From: Bacteroidota bacterium
Lineage (GTDB): Bacteria > Bacteroidota > Bacteroidia > Flavobacteriales > Weeksellaceae
NCBI GenBank assembly: GCA_023422635.1
Contig: JAFAGO010000014.1
Span: 7,649-71,648 of the forward strand
Direction: 5' to 3'
Length of the DNA: 64,000 nucleotides
The notes under the pieces were generated by a model that was not told the origin of the DNA, did not search any database, and saw nothing but the letters and a program-made list of their open reading frames with translations. Shown here one piece after another: positions 27,865 to 36,747 of this stretch (position 1 is the stretch's first letter; every line of letters starts with the position of its first letter). Both the position numbers and the translations under genes were made by a program.

Positions 27865-30288
27865 TTAATCTTCGATTGCTAAATCTACCACTTCTTTCAT
27901 GCGGTTAACATAGTGAATGTTAAGTTTTTTTAGATATTCTTTATTGATTTCTTCAACATCTTTACGATTGGCTTCGCACAAAATCACATCTTTAATTCCA
28001 GCTCTTGTTGCCGCCAAAAGTTTTTCTTTAATTCCGCCCACAGGAAGCACTTTTCCTCGCAAAGTAATTTCGCCCGTCATTGCCAAATGTGGTTTAACTT
28101 TTTTGTTTTGAAAGCTAGAAACCATTGAGGTTAACATTGCAATTCCTGCGGAAGGTCCATCTTTTGGAGTGGCACCTTCAGGAACGTGAACATGGATGTT
28201 TTTGGTTTGAATAGTTTCTTCATCAATACCCAATTCGTGATGTTTCGCTTTTATATATTCCAACGCAATTGTTGCGGATTCTTTCATTACGTTACCAAGG
28301 TTTCCTGTCATGGTAAGATTACCTTTTCCGTTGCTCACAATACTTTCTATAAAAAGAATGTCGCCACCCACGGAAGTCCATGCCAAACCAGTTACTACTC
28401 CCGGAACGGAGGTGATTTCTGATAAGCTTTTCGGTCTTGGTACGCCAAGGATTTCATCTACTTTTTCGATGGAGATTTTTGCATCAAATTCTTTCTCCAT
28501 TGCTTTTTGTAATGCCACCCAACGCGCGATTGATGCAATTCTTTTTTCAAGGGAACGAACGCCGCTTTCAGAAGTATGTGCTTCGATAATATGTTTTAAT
28601 TCCGGATTTCCAAGTTTAAAAGCTTTGGAATCTAAGCCATTTTCTTCTTGTTGTTTTTTAATGAGATGGCGTTTTGCAATTTCAATTTTCTCTTCTAAAG
28701 TGTATCCCGCAATTTGAATGATTTCCATTCGGTCTAACAATGGCGATTGAATTGTGGAAAGTGTATTTGCAGTAGCGATAAACATTACTTTGGATAAATC
28801 GTAACCTAATTCGAGATAATTATCGTAAAAAGCGCTATTCTGTTCGGGATCAAGAACCTCTAAAAGTGCGGAACTTGGATCTCCGTGCATGCCTTGTCCA
28901 ATTTTATCAATCTCATCTAAAACAATCACAGGATTGGATGTTCCCGCTTTTTTGATGCTTTGAATAATTCTTCCGGCCATCGCACCAATGTAGGTTTTAC
29001 GGTGTCCACGAATTTCACTTTCATCGTGCAATCCACCAAGGGAAACGCGTACGTATTTTCTGCCAAGAGCATCTGCTACAGATTTACCTAAGGATGTTTT
29101 ACCAACTCCTGGAGGGCCAACAAGACACATAATTGGCGATTTCATGTTTTCTTTTAATTTAAGAACCGCCATATATTCAAGTATTCTTTTTTTGATGTCT
29201 TCTAAACCAAAATGTTCTTTGTCCATTAATTTTTGAACTTTGTTAAGGTCGAAAACATCTTTTGTGTAGGTTTCCCAAGGTAAATCGGTGAAGAAATCCA
29301 AATAGTTACGCTGCACATTATAATCGGGAGAGTTTGGGTTTTGTCGTTGTAAACGCTTCACCTCTTTTTGAAAATGATCTTCAGTTTCGGTATTCCAGTG
29401 TTTCGTTTTTGCTTTTTCTAAAAGTTCTTCAACATCAGAATCTTGTCCGCCACCCAACTCTTCTTGAATGGTGCGCATTTGCTGATTGAGGTAGTATTCA
29501 CGCTGATTTTTATCGAGCTCTTTATTCGTTTTTTGGTGAATTTGATTTCTTAATTCAAGTTTTCGAAAATTACCTAATAAAAATTCATATGTTTTTTCGG
29601 CTCTTTTTTGAATGCTTTTTTCCTCTAACAAAGCTTGTTTTTCATTGGATGGAAAACTGGCATTGGTGCAAATGAAATTCAGTAATTCTTCGTTGTCGCC
29701 AAGATTGTTAATCGCAAAATTTGCAGCATTTGGTATATTGGGATCCAGCTGAATGATTTTCAATGCAAGATCTTTAATGTTTTCCAACAAAGCTTCAAAT
29801 TGTTCTAAATCTGCTGGTTGTGTATCTTTTAATCGGGTAATCTGCGCTTTAAAATAGGGGTTTTCTTCAATGACGTTTTTAATTTTAAAACGTTCAGTAC
29901 CACGCGTAATTGCGGTAATATTTCCATCGGGAAGTTTGATGATTTTAATCACTCGAGCAATGGTTCCTACGGTAAAAAGATCGTCTTGAGAAGGGTTTTC
30001 AATAGTCGAGTTTTTTTGACTGATAATTCCAATCTGAGCTCCATTTTTGTACGCTTCTTCAAGTAAAAGTTTACTTTGCTCGCGACCAGCGGTAATGGGA
30101 ATCATCACTTTTGGAAACATCACCATATTGCGAACGGGCAAAAGAGGGAATTCCTTTTGGGATTTATGGTTCTTCTTATCACTTTCTTTCTCGGAAAGGT
30201 CGATTTCCTCAGTTACAATACTGAAATTATCATCCAAAACATCACCGAAATTAAAATCTTCAAATTCTATCATATCTTTATGTGACAA
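27865..30288 (-). CDS. lon: ATP-dependent protease Lon
   Basis: Lon degrades misfolded and regulatory proteins in the cytoplasm. The N-terminal LON substrate domain (about 45-240) precedes the AAA+ module with Walker A GPPGVGKTS, the pore-loop region and Walker B VIVLDEIDK. The C-terminal protease domain carries the Ser-Lys dyad: S713 in DGPSAG and K756 in GGIKEK. At 807 residues it is normal. The acidic 40-residue N-terminal leader (FEDFNFGDVLDD...) is a lineage-typical extension. A 238-nt divergent region separates it from the PpiD-like gene. Confidence 0.97.
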   Translation of the reverse strand: MSHKDMIEFEDFNFGDVLDDNFSIVTEEIDLSEKESDKKNHKSQKEFPLLPVRNMVMFPKVMIPITAGREQSKLLLEEAYKNGAQIGIISQKNSTIENPSQDDLFTVGTIARVIKIIKLPDGNITAITRGTERFKIKNVIEENPYFKAQITRLKDTQPADLEQFEALLENIKDLALKIIQLDPNIPNAANFAINNLGDNEELLNFICTNASFPSNEKQALLEEKSIQKRAEKTYEFLLGNFRKLELRNQIHQKTNKELDKNQREYYLNQQMRTIQEELGGGQDSDVEELLEKAKTKHWNTETEDHFQKEVKRLQRQNPNSPDYNVQRNYLDFFTDLPWETYTKDVFDLNKVQKLMDKEHFGLEDIKKRILEYMAVLKLKENMKSPIMCLVGPPGVGKTSLGKSVADALGRKYVRVSLGGLHDESEIRGHRKTYIGAMAGRIIQSIKKAGTSNPVIVLDEIDKIGQGMHGDPSSALLEVLDPEQNSAFYDNYLELGYDLSKVMFIATANTLSTIQSPLLDRMEIIQIAGYTLEEKIEIAKRHLIKKQQEENGLDSKAFKLGNPELKHIIEAHTSESGVRSLEKRIASIARWVALQKAMEKEFDAKISIEKVDEILGVPRPKSLSEITSVPGVVTGLAWTSVGGDILFIESIVSNGKGNLTMTGNLGNVMKESATIALEYIKAKHHELGIDEETIQTKNIHVHVPEGATPKDGPSAGIAMLTSMVSSFQNKKVKPHLAMTGEITLRGKVLPVGGIKEKLLAATRAGIKDVILCEANRKDVEEINKEYLKKLNIHYVNRMKEVVDLAIED

Positions 30289-30526
30289 ACTGTCATTTTT
30301 ATGGGTGTAAAACGGAAGAAACTTCCGAAATTAAGCGTTCGAAACGCATTAAAATTATAGGGATTGATAATGCCCAATTCTTGTGCCACGTTTCGTTTAT
30401 GTTGCAATTTCGAAATAATCCGTATTTATATGTAAAATATAAAGGTTAAATTTTTCTGCTTTCCTAAAAATGTGTATTTTCGCAAACTGATTTTTAACAC
30501 CTTTAATTTAAAATACTTACAACACA

Positions 30527-32677
30527 ATGGCAGTTTTAGGAGAGATTAGAAAACGTCCTTGGCTTTTAATGGGAATGATTGCGTTAGCTTTGCTGGCGTT
30601 CCTTATAAATCCTGACAGTTTGGATAAAGTGTTCGGTAAAAATCCCGATATTTTTGGAAAAGTAAACGGGGATAAAATTACCAGAGAAGAGTTCAACGAG
30701 CAACTTACCTTACTACAAAATCAAGCACAACAACAAGGGCAGCCAACCAATGGTCTTGAAGAGCAAGCGTGGCAAGTTTTGGTACAAAGCAAACTTATTA
30801 AACAACAATTTGATAAACTTGGTTTGGAACTAACTGATGATTTTTTCTGGAGCCAAATTCAGTACGATCCAATGTTTGCGCAAAATCCTCAATTCTTTGA
30901 TGAAAAAGGGAATTTTAAAGTTCAAGAGCTTAAAAACCAAGTTGAAAGTTTGAAAGCAAGCGGACAAATTCAACAGTACAACAGCTGGTTGGCAACCAAA
31001 AAGTCTATTGAATATAGAATGATGGCCAGACAAGTGTTTGCAAATATTTCTACAGGAATTACCGTAAGCAAAAAAGAAGCTGAAGAGTTAATTAAGCAAA
31101 GAGATCAATTGGCTAATATTGATTTCGTTAAAGTAGATTACGCCGCTTTCGAAAAGAAAAACCCTGTAAAAGTAACCACCGATGATATCGCTGGGTACAT
31201 TAAAAAGCACCCTGTAACTTTCAAGAGAGACGCAGGAAGAAATTTAGGAATTGCGTATTTTCCAGCAAGTGCGAGTGCTGCTGACGAAGCTGCAAGTAAA
31301 GCTGAAATTTCTAAATTAATGACGCAAGGAAGCGATGTTAGTAACGGTGAAAATTTCATCAACACCACGAATGATTCTTTGTTTGTTGAAACCAATTCAG
31401 ATATGCGTTTTAATCCAACGTATTTTCCTGCGAGTCAACTTCCAGCGGAAATTAAGGATAAAGTTGCTTCAGCATCTGTTGGTCAAGTATTTGGACCTTA
31501 CAAAGAACAAAACTTTTACGTCGTGTCGAAATTGTTAGGTAAAAAACCATCTGATTCCACATTGGCAAGACATATCTTAATTACCTACAAAGGAAACCAA
31601 GCTGCACAAGGCGAAACAAGAACCAAAGAACAAGCTAAAAAATTAGCAGATTCCATTGGTGCGATTGTTAAAGCAACTCCTTCCAAATTTGCGGAATTTG
31701 TCAAACTATCTTCGGATACCAATTCTGCTGCACAAGGTGGATCTTTAGGATGGTCAACTTCTGCACAGCCACAATATGTTCCAGCTTTTCAATCGTTCGT
31801 TGATCATGGCGCGAAAGGTGCAACTGGTGTTGTTGAAACTCAATTTGGTTACCACATCATTAATATTGAAGATAAAAAATCTGGAGCAATGAGCTACAAA
31901 GTTGCCAACTTGGTAAAAGCAATTAAAGCTTCGGATAAAACAGAAAATGAGGTGTATACCAAAGCAACGAAATTTATCCAACAAGTTCAAGGTAAATCGT
32001 TCAATGATTTCTCTAACCTTGCTAAGAAAAACAATTATAACTTTACCAATCCAAAATCGCTTACACGCTTCCAAGGTAAGATTCCAGGAGTAGGAACTGA
32101 TAAAGATGGAGATGTAATTGCTTGGGCATTCGAAAAAGGAAGAAAAAAAGGAGATACTGAAATTTTTACGGTTGATGGAACGGGTGATAAAATTGTAGCC
32201 ATCGTAAACGGAATTCAAGATGCAGGTCTTGCAGATCCAGAAAGTGTAAGAGATCAAGTTGAGCCAATCGTGAAAAATGAATTACTTGCTAAAAAAATAG
32301 CAGATAAAATTACTGCTGCAAAAGCAACTTCATTAGATCAAGTAGCGAAACTTTTTGCGACTCAAAAACAAAATTCTCAAATTAATTTGCTGAGTCCAAT
32401 GATTGCTGGTGCAATGGAGCCAAAAGTTGCAGGTGCTGCTTTTGGAGTAGCGAACAATAAAATTTCGAATCCTGTTGAAGGAAACACTGGGGTTTTCATT
32501 GTACAAAGAAAATCTGTGGCAACCAACAAACAACCTGGCGAACTTAAAGCAATTATGCAGTCGATGACGCAACAAAATTCGCAAATGTTCGGACAAATGT
32601 TGATGAAGAGTTTGCAGGATAATGCAGATATTAAAGATTATCGAAACGAAGTGTACAATAAAGGTCAACAACAATAA
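30527..32677 (+). CDS. ppiD: PpiD/SurA-like periplasmic peptidyl-prolyl isomerase chaperone
   Basis: This 716-residue protein is anchored by one N-terminal helix (residues 11-27, WLLMGMIALALLAFLI) with its bulk in the periplasm. A SurA_N-type chaperone region (about 40-230) precedes a parvulin PPIase domain (about 340-450) with ARHILITYKG, AQGGSLGWS and FGYHIINIEDKK. A second helical chaperone region follows. It should assist folding of secreted and outer-membrane proteins near the Sec translocon. It is divergent from lon. A TATTTTCG element at 30475-30482 is a weak promoter candidate. Confidence 0.88.
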   Translation: MAVLGEIRKRPWLLMGMIALALLAFLINPDSLDKVFGKNPDIFGKVNGDKITREEFNEQLTLLQNQAQQQGQPTNGLEEQAWQVLVQSKLIKQQFDKLGLELTDDFFWSQIQYDPMFAQNPQFFDEKGNFKVQELKNQVESLKASGQIQQYNSWLATKKSIEYRMMARQVFANISTGITVSKKEAEELIKQRDQLANIDFVKVDYAAFEKKNPVKVTTDDIAGYIKKHPVTFKRDAGRNLGIAYFPASASAADEAASKAEISKLMTQGSDVSNGENFINTTNDSLFVETNSDMRFNPTYFPASQLPAEIKDKVASASVGQVFGPYKEQNFYVVSKLLGKKPSDSTLARHILITYKGNQAAQGETRTKEQAKKLADSIGAIVKATPSKFAEFVKLSSDTNSAAQGGSLGWSTSAQPQYVPAFQSFVDHGAKGATGVVETQFGYHIINIEDKKSGAMSYKVANLVKAIKASDKTENEVYTKATKFIQQVQGKSFNDFSNLAKKNNYNFTNPKSLTRFQGKIPGVGTDKDGDVIAWAFEKGRKKGDTEIFTVDGTGDKIVAIVNGIQDAGLADPESVRDQVEPIVKNELLAKKIADKITAAKATSLDQVAKLFATQKQNSQINLLSPMIAGAMEPKVAGAAFGVANNKISNPVEGNTGVFIVQRKSVATNKQPGELKAIMQSMTQQNSQMFGQMLMKSLQDNADIKDYRNEVYNKGQQQ

Positions 32678-32700
32678 AAACCTTATTTGTAATTCATATA

Positions 32701-32726
32701 AAAGCGACAGAAATGTCGCTTTTTTT
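32701..32726 (+). terminator. Terminator after the PpiD-like gene
   Basis: AAAGCGACA, loop GAAA and TGTCGCTTT (32714-32722) followed by further T form a stable GNRA-type hairpin 23 nt after the stop. Confidence 0.88.
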
Positions 32727-32769
32727 CATCTGTGGCAAACGTTTTGAATTCCGTAGAAGATAAATTAAG

Positions 32770-32777
32770 TATATTTG
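32770..32777 (+). promoter_or_regulatory. Candidate -7 promoter element TATATTTG upstream of mlaD
   Basis: This matches TAnnTTTG and lies 20 nt before the GTG start of mlaD, after the upstream terminator. The nearest TTG is 23 nt upstream, longer than the ideal 19. Confidence 0.5.
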
Positions 32778-32797
32778 TTACCATAAAATAATATAGA

Positions 32798-33748
32798 GTG
32801 AAGTATTCGAAAGAAATAAAAGCCGGACTGATAGCAGTTGTGGCAATAGTAGGATTTGTGTTTTTATTCCAATTTATGAAAGGGAAAAATGTTTTTTCCA
32901 CCGATAATGAATATTACGCAGAATTCGATAATGTGGAAGGTTTAGAACCTTCAAGTCCCGTTTCTATTAATGGGTTAAAAGTTGGTCAGGTAGATGCAAT
33001 TTCACCCATTCGCGATAAAGCGGGTAAACTGCATTTCGTTGTTAAAGTTTTGGTGGCCGATAATTACGAATTTTCAAAAAAATCAACACTTGAGGTTTTC
33101 GAACCTGGTTTAATGTCTGGTAAAGAGATGCGCATCAACTTGGCATATGGGGAGCCTTTTGCGAAAGATGGCGATACCTTGGCAAGTAGCTTTCAACTCT
33201 CAATGATGAATAATCTTTCCTCTCAAGTTGGTCCGGTAAAAGATCAATTGCAAGAAGTCTTGAAGAGAGTAGATTCCTTAACCAACAATGCCAATAAAAT
33301 TTTAGATGATCGTAATCGTGCGGAAATTGCTTCTTTACTTCGAAATCTAAATTCAACGGTAGCATCTTTTGAAAGCACATCGAAGCAAACCAATCAACTT
33401 TTGGCAAGCAATGATCCAAGAATTCAAAAGGTTTTAGAAAATGCGAACCTTGCTACGGAAAGCGCTAAATCTGCAATTGATAAGTACGGAAAAGTTGCTG
33501 AAAATATTGATGTTAATAAATTAAATTCCACAATAGATCGCTTAAGCGCAACTACGGATAACTTGAATAAAATTATTGTAGGCATACAAAATGGTGAAGG
33601 AAGTCTTGGGAAATTAACCAAAGATGATGAACTTTATAAAAATCTAAACCAAACAGCAAGCAGTATGAATTCTTTGGTGGAAGATTTAAAAGCAAATCCT
33701 AAACGATATGTGAATTTCTCCGTTTTCGGGAAGAATTCCAAAGATTAA
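32798..33748 (+). CDS. mlaD: MCE-family protein MlaD
   Basis: This 316-residue inner-membrane-anchored MCE protein forms the periplasmic ring of the Mla lipid transporter. It has one N-terminal helix (residues 9-26), the MCE domain (about 35-115; YAEFDNVEGLEPSSPVSING), then a long helical/coiled-coil region. The start is GTG at 32798 (GTG AAG TAT); no ATG is better placed. Its MlaEF partners are 11 kb away on the other strand, an arrangement seen in flavobacteria. It is followed after 14 nt by the Fe-S protein gene. Confidence 0.9.
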   Translation: MKYSKEIKAGLIAVVAIVGFVFLFQFMKGKNVFSTDNEYYAEFDNVEGLEPSSPVSINGLKVGQVDAISPIRDKAGKLHFVVKVLVADNYEFSKKSTLEVFEPGLMSGKEMRINLAYGEPFAKDGDTLASSFQLSMMNNLSSQVGPVKDQLQEVLKRVDSLTNNANKILDDRNRAEIASLLRNLNSTVASFESTSKQTNQLLASNDPRIQKVLENANLATESAKSAIDKYGKVAENIDVNKLNSTIDRLSATTDNLNKIIVGIQNGEGSLGKLTKDDELYKNLNQTASSMNSLVEDLKANPKRYVNFSVFGKNSKD

Positions 33749-33762
33749 AACCTTTTTAAAAT

Positions 33763-35097
33763 ATGCAGTATATCGATAACGTCTTGTTCTTTATTTGTCT
33801 TGTCATAGGTTTCGGACTCTTTGCCAAAAGCATGAAAGAAATCTATCGCAATATTATGTTGGGCAAAGCGATCGATCGTACGGATCATAAAGCAGAACGC
33901 TGGAAAACTATGGCTGAGGTTGCTTTAGGCCAAAGCAAAATGGTAAAACGCCCCGTTGCTGGGATTATGCATATTTTTGTTTATGTAGGTTTCGTAATCA
34001 TCAATTTGGAACTGATTGAAATTATCGTTGATGGTATATTCGGAACACACCGATTCTTGCAAAGCATCCTTGGAGCAACACTCTACAGCGCATTCACCGC
34101 AACCTTAGAAATACTAGCTTTACTTGTAATAATCGCTGTAGTCGTATTTTTTATTAGAAGAAATATCATCCATTTGAAACGGTTAAACATGAAAGAACTT
34201 TTCGGATGGCCAAAAGATGATGCGAATTGGATTTTGGTAATTGAGTTCTGCTTAATGTCGGCTTTCTTTTTAATGAATTCTTCGGATTTTATTCTTCAGC
34301 AAAGAGGGGTTTTTCACGCAGCAGGTTACTTTCCGGTAAGTGAAATCTCATTGGTCCATTTTCTTGATTGGTTTAATTTTAGCGATGGATTTCTATTTGG
34401 CGTTGAACGTTTCGCATGGTGGTTCCACATTTTAGGGGTTTTGTTTTTTATGAATTACCTCTACTATTCAAAACATTTACACATACTATTGGCATTTCCA
34501 AATACTTGGTTTGCGAATTTAGAACCGAAAGGTGAATTTAAAAATCTTGATTCCGTAACCAAGGAAATTAAGTTGATGATGGATCCCAACGCAGATCCTT
34601 ACGCTGCAGCACCAGAAGTTGATCCCAATGCGGTTCCAGAGAAATTTGGAGCAAATGATATTTTTGATCTTGATCGCGTACAATTATTGAATGCGTATAC
34701 CTGCACAGAGTGTGGCCGATGTACTTCTGTTTGTCCCGCCAATATCACAGGGAAAAAACTTTCACCCAGAAAAATTATGATGGATACGAGAGATCGTATT
34801 GAAGAAGTCGCTAAAAACATTAATAAAAATGGAAGCTTTGTTGATGATGGTAAAAAGCTTTTAGATAATCATATTGAAAGAGAAGAATTGCGTGCTTGTA
34901 CCACTTGTAACGCTTGTGTGGAGGCATGTCCTGTGCTTATTAACCCTCTTTCGATTATTATGGATCTTCGAAGATTTATGATAATGGAAGAATCTTCAGC
35001 ACCTCAAGAATGGAACTTGATGATGACGAATATTGAGAACAATGCAGCACCTTGGCAGTATAATCAAGCCGATCGTTTAAATTGGGCAACAGATTAA
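33763..35097 (+). CDS. Membrane Fe-S protein (HdrC-like with NarI-like membrane domain)
   Basis: This 444-residue protein has about five membrane helices in the first 240 residues with histidines that could bind haem (HIFVYVGF, HAAGYFP, FHILGVLFF). A cytoplasmic domain with two 4Fe-4S motifs follows: CTECGRCTSVCP and CTTCNACVEACP. This is the HdrC-like half of a membrane electron-transfer complex; the HdrB-like half follows 95 nt downstream. Such pairs pass electrons between quinones and a cytosolic thiol or unknown partner. Substrate unknown. Linkage to mlaD is typical of flavobacterial genomes. Confidence 0.85.
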   Translation: MQYIDNVLFFICLVIGFGLFAKSMKEIYRNIMLGKAIDRTDHKAERWKTMAEVALGQSKMVKRPVAGIMHIFVYVGFVIINLELIEIIVDGIFGTHRFLQSILGATLYSAFTATLEILALLVIIAVVVFFIRRNIIHLKRLNMKELFGWPKDDANWILVIEFCLMSAFFLMNSSDFILQQRGVFHAAGYFPVSEISLVHFLDWFNFSDGFLFGVERFAWWFHILGVLFFMNYLYYSKHLHILLAFPNTWFANLEPKGEFKNLDSVTKEIKLMMDPNADPYAAAPEVDPNAVPEKFGANDIFDLDRVQLLNAYTCTECGRCTSVCPANITGKKLSPRKIMMDTRDRIEEVAKNINKNGSFVDDGKKLLDNHIEREELRACTTCNACVEACPVLINPLSIIMDLRRFMIMEESSAPQEWNLMMTNIENNAAPWQYNQADRLNWATD

Positions 35098-35192
35098 AAG
35101 CAAGTTTAAACTGAAATTTCCCTTTTTTTGATCATCAAACTGAAGTTTGCATTTCTTGCGTCAACACGGCAGTAAACTGGAACATATTAACT

Positions 35193-35978
35193 ATGGATTT
35201 TACGATAAAAACAATGGCGGAATATGCCGCAGAAGGAAAATCACCCGAAGTACTTTTTTGGGTAGGTTGTGCAGGAAGTTTCGATGACCGTGCGAAAAAA
35301 ATTACCCGTGCCTTTTGCAAAATTCTAAATAAAATAGGCGTTGAATTTGCGGTTCTTGGTCAGGAAGAATCATGTACAGGAGATCCAGCAAAAAGAGCAG
35401 GGAACGAGTTTGTCTTTCAAATGATGGCCCTTACGAATATCGAAATTTTAAACGCTTACGAAGTAAAAAAAATTGTGACTGCTTGTCCACATTGTTTCAA
35501 TACTTTAAAAAACGAATATCCTGGTTTAGGAGGCAATTACGAAGTGTTGCATCATACGCAATTTCTAAAACAATTGATGACAGAAGGGCGTTTGAAAATA
35601 GAAGGCGGTAAATTCGAAGGAAAAAAAATCACTTTTCACGATCCTTGTTATTTAGGTCGTGGTAATAATGAATATGAAGCGCAACGTGATCTTCTTCAAA
35701 AACTTGATGCTGAGTTGGTTGAAATGAAACGTTGCAAAACCAATGGTTTATGTTGTGGAGCAGGTGGAGCGCAAATGTTTAAAGAGCCAGAAAAGGGCAA
35801 TAAAGACATTAATATTGAGAGAACAGAAGAAGCTTTGCAAAAGAAACCTGCAGTTATTGCTACTGGTTGTCCGTTTTGTAATACGATGATTACAGATGGT
35901 GTGAAGCACTTTAATAAAGAAGGTGAAGTGGCAGTTAAAGATATTGCAGAACTCTTAGCAGAAGCAGAAGATCTGTAA
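35193..35978 (+). CDS. HdrB-like CCG-domain Fe-S protein
   Basis: This 261-residue cytosolic protein has two cysteine-rich CCG-type repeats: one with VGCAGSFDDR, ESCTGDPAKRAGNE and ACPHCFNTL, and a second with DPCYLGRGN, GLCCGAGGAQMF and TGCPFCNTM. CCG domains in HdrB, GlpC and LutA bind unusual Fe-S clusters and act as redox sites. It pairs with the upstream membrane Fe-S protein. An ATG 33 nt into the gene is an alternative start, but the chosen ATG at 35193 gives a typical N-terminus. A 19-bp tandem duplication begins at its stop codon. Confidence 0.87.
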   Translation: MDFTIKTMAEYAAEGKSPEVLFWVGCAGSFDDRAKKITRAFCKILNKIGVEFAVLGQEESCTGDPAKRAGNEFVFQMMALTNIEILNAYEVKKIVTACPHCFNTLKNEYPGLGGNYEVLHHTQFLKQLMTEGRLKIEGGKFEGKKITFHDPCYLGRGNNEYEAQRDLLQKLDAELVEMKRCKTNGLCCGAGGAQMFKEPEKGNKDINIERTEEALQKKPAVIATGCPFCNTMITDGVKHFNKEGEVAVKDIAELLAEAEDL

Positions 35979-36020
35979 TTATGAAGAAATACAGTAATTA
36001 TGAAGAAATACAGTAATTAT
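35975..36020 (+). repeat. 19-bp tandem duplication at a gene junction
   Basis: The unit GTAATTATGAAGAAATACA occurs at 35975-35993 and 35994-36012, followed by a partial third copy (36013-36020). It spans the stop of the HdrB-like gene and duplicates the start of the next small gene. The internal 8-bp repeat GTAATTAT would favour slippage. Confidence 0.95.
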
Positions 36021-36167
36021 ATCATTATTGTTTTGGCAATAGTATTGATTTTCGGAAATTTGTTCGAAAATAATTTTCAAATCGATCGCTCAAATATTTG
36101 GAGACTCTTAAGTAGCCTTTGTTTTTTAATCTTGGGCGTTTATAATTTAAAACTTCAGAAAAAATGA
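36000..36167 (+). CDS. 55-residue two-helix membrane protein
   Basis: The frame from the ATG at 36000 encodes 55 residues with two hydrophobic segments (about 7-20 and 35-50) and a basic C-terminus (LKLQKK). The stop overlaps the next gene's start as ATGA (36164-36167), evidence of real translation and coupling. An upstream ATG at 35981, created by the tandem duplication, gives only MKKYSNYEEIQ before a stop. It lies between the Fe-S pair and a conserved flavobacterial protein. Function unknown. Confidence 0.7.
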   Translation: MKKYSNYIIIVLAIVLIFGNLFENNFQIDRSNIWRLLSSLCFLILGVYNLKLQKK

Positions 36168-36655
36168 AAATTCAAGAATCAGAAATCATTGAAACTAATG
36201 ATTATCGTGTTATTATATACCCCGCATCTCGAGCATTTACCGCCAAAGAATCTAAGACGATTTCCGAAAAATTGTTCGATTTTTTAGCAACTTGGGCTGC
36301 ACACGGAAAACCATTGTCGTCATCTTTTAAAATTGAAAAAAATCAATTCGTGATTGTGGTGGTTGATGAAGAGAAGGAAGTAGCATCTGGATGTTCTATC
36401 GATGCGCTTACGGGCGTAATGCGTGAGTTAGAAAAAGAATTTAATCTTGGTTTTTTTGATCGAATGAAAGCCACATTTGTAGAGAATAATGAAATTAAAA
36501 CAGTTCCATTATCCGACTTTAGAAATGGCTTGAAGAATGGCGAAATCTCTCAGGATATTGAGGTGTTCGATTTTTCAAAAAACACGTACGTTAATTTTCT
36601 TTCCGATTTTCTATTACCTTTGAAAAGAAGTTGGGCGGGAATCTATGTTAATTAA
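36164..36655 (+). CDS. Conserved flavobacterial protein of unknown function
   Basis: This 163-residue soluble protein has no signal peptide, membrane helix, Walker motif or recognisable catalytic signature. Homologues next to the MCE/Fe-S genes are often labelled 'ABC transporter ATPase', but no nucleotide-binding motif is present, so that name is not supported. The sequence is mixed alpha/beta and ends in LPLKRSWAGIYVN. It overlaps the upstream small membrane gene by 4 nt and is closed by a terminator, so it ends the mlaD-Fe-S transcription unit. Confidence 0.8.
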   Translation: MKIQESEIIETNDYRVIIYPASRAFTAKESKTISEKLFDFLATWAAHGKPLSSSFKIEKNQFVIVVVDEEKEVASGCSIDALTGVMRELEKEFNLGFFDRMKATFVENNEIKTVPLSDFRNGLKNGEISQDIEVFDFSKNTYVNFLSDFLLPLKRSWAGIYVN

Positions 36656-36679
36656 ATAGCAACATACTTTTAATGATCT

Positions 36680-36708
36680 ACTCTTTCACATTGTGGAAGA
36701 GTTTTTTT
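36680..36708 (+). terminator. Terminator at the end of the mlaD-Fe-S unit
   Basis: ACTCTTTCAC (36680-36689) pairs with GTGGAAGAGT (36693-36702, one G:U) around a 3-nt loop and is followed by a T run. The hairpin lies inside the nominal upstream extension of the next glycosyltransferase frame, which argues against that extension. Confidence 0.82.
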
Positions 36709-36720
36709 GTTTTAAAAATG

Positions 36721-36728
36721 TATTTTTG
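36721..36728 (+). promoter_or_regulatory. Candidate -7 promoter element TATTTTTG
   Basis: This matches TAnnTTTG and lies 19 nt before the chosen ATG of the glycosyltransferase at 36748, after a terminator. No ideally spaced TTG is present. Confidence 0.5.
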
Positions 36729-36747
36729 TGAAGATCAAATCAGCAAA

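Noticed and set aside
36164..36655. ABC transporter ATPase
   Set aside because: Homologues carry this name, but the 163-residue protein has no Walker A, Walker B or signature motif.
36673..36747. N-terminal extension of the family 4 glycosyltransferase
   Set aside because: It covers a clear terminator and a promoter-like element. The ATG at 36748 gives the typical KILFISSWFP start.
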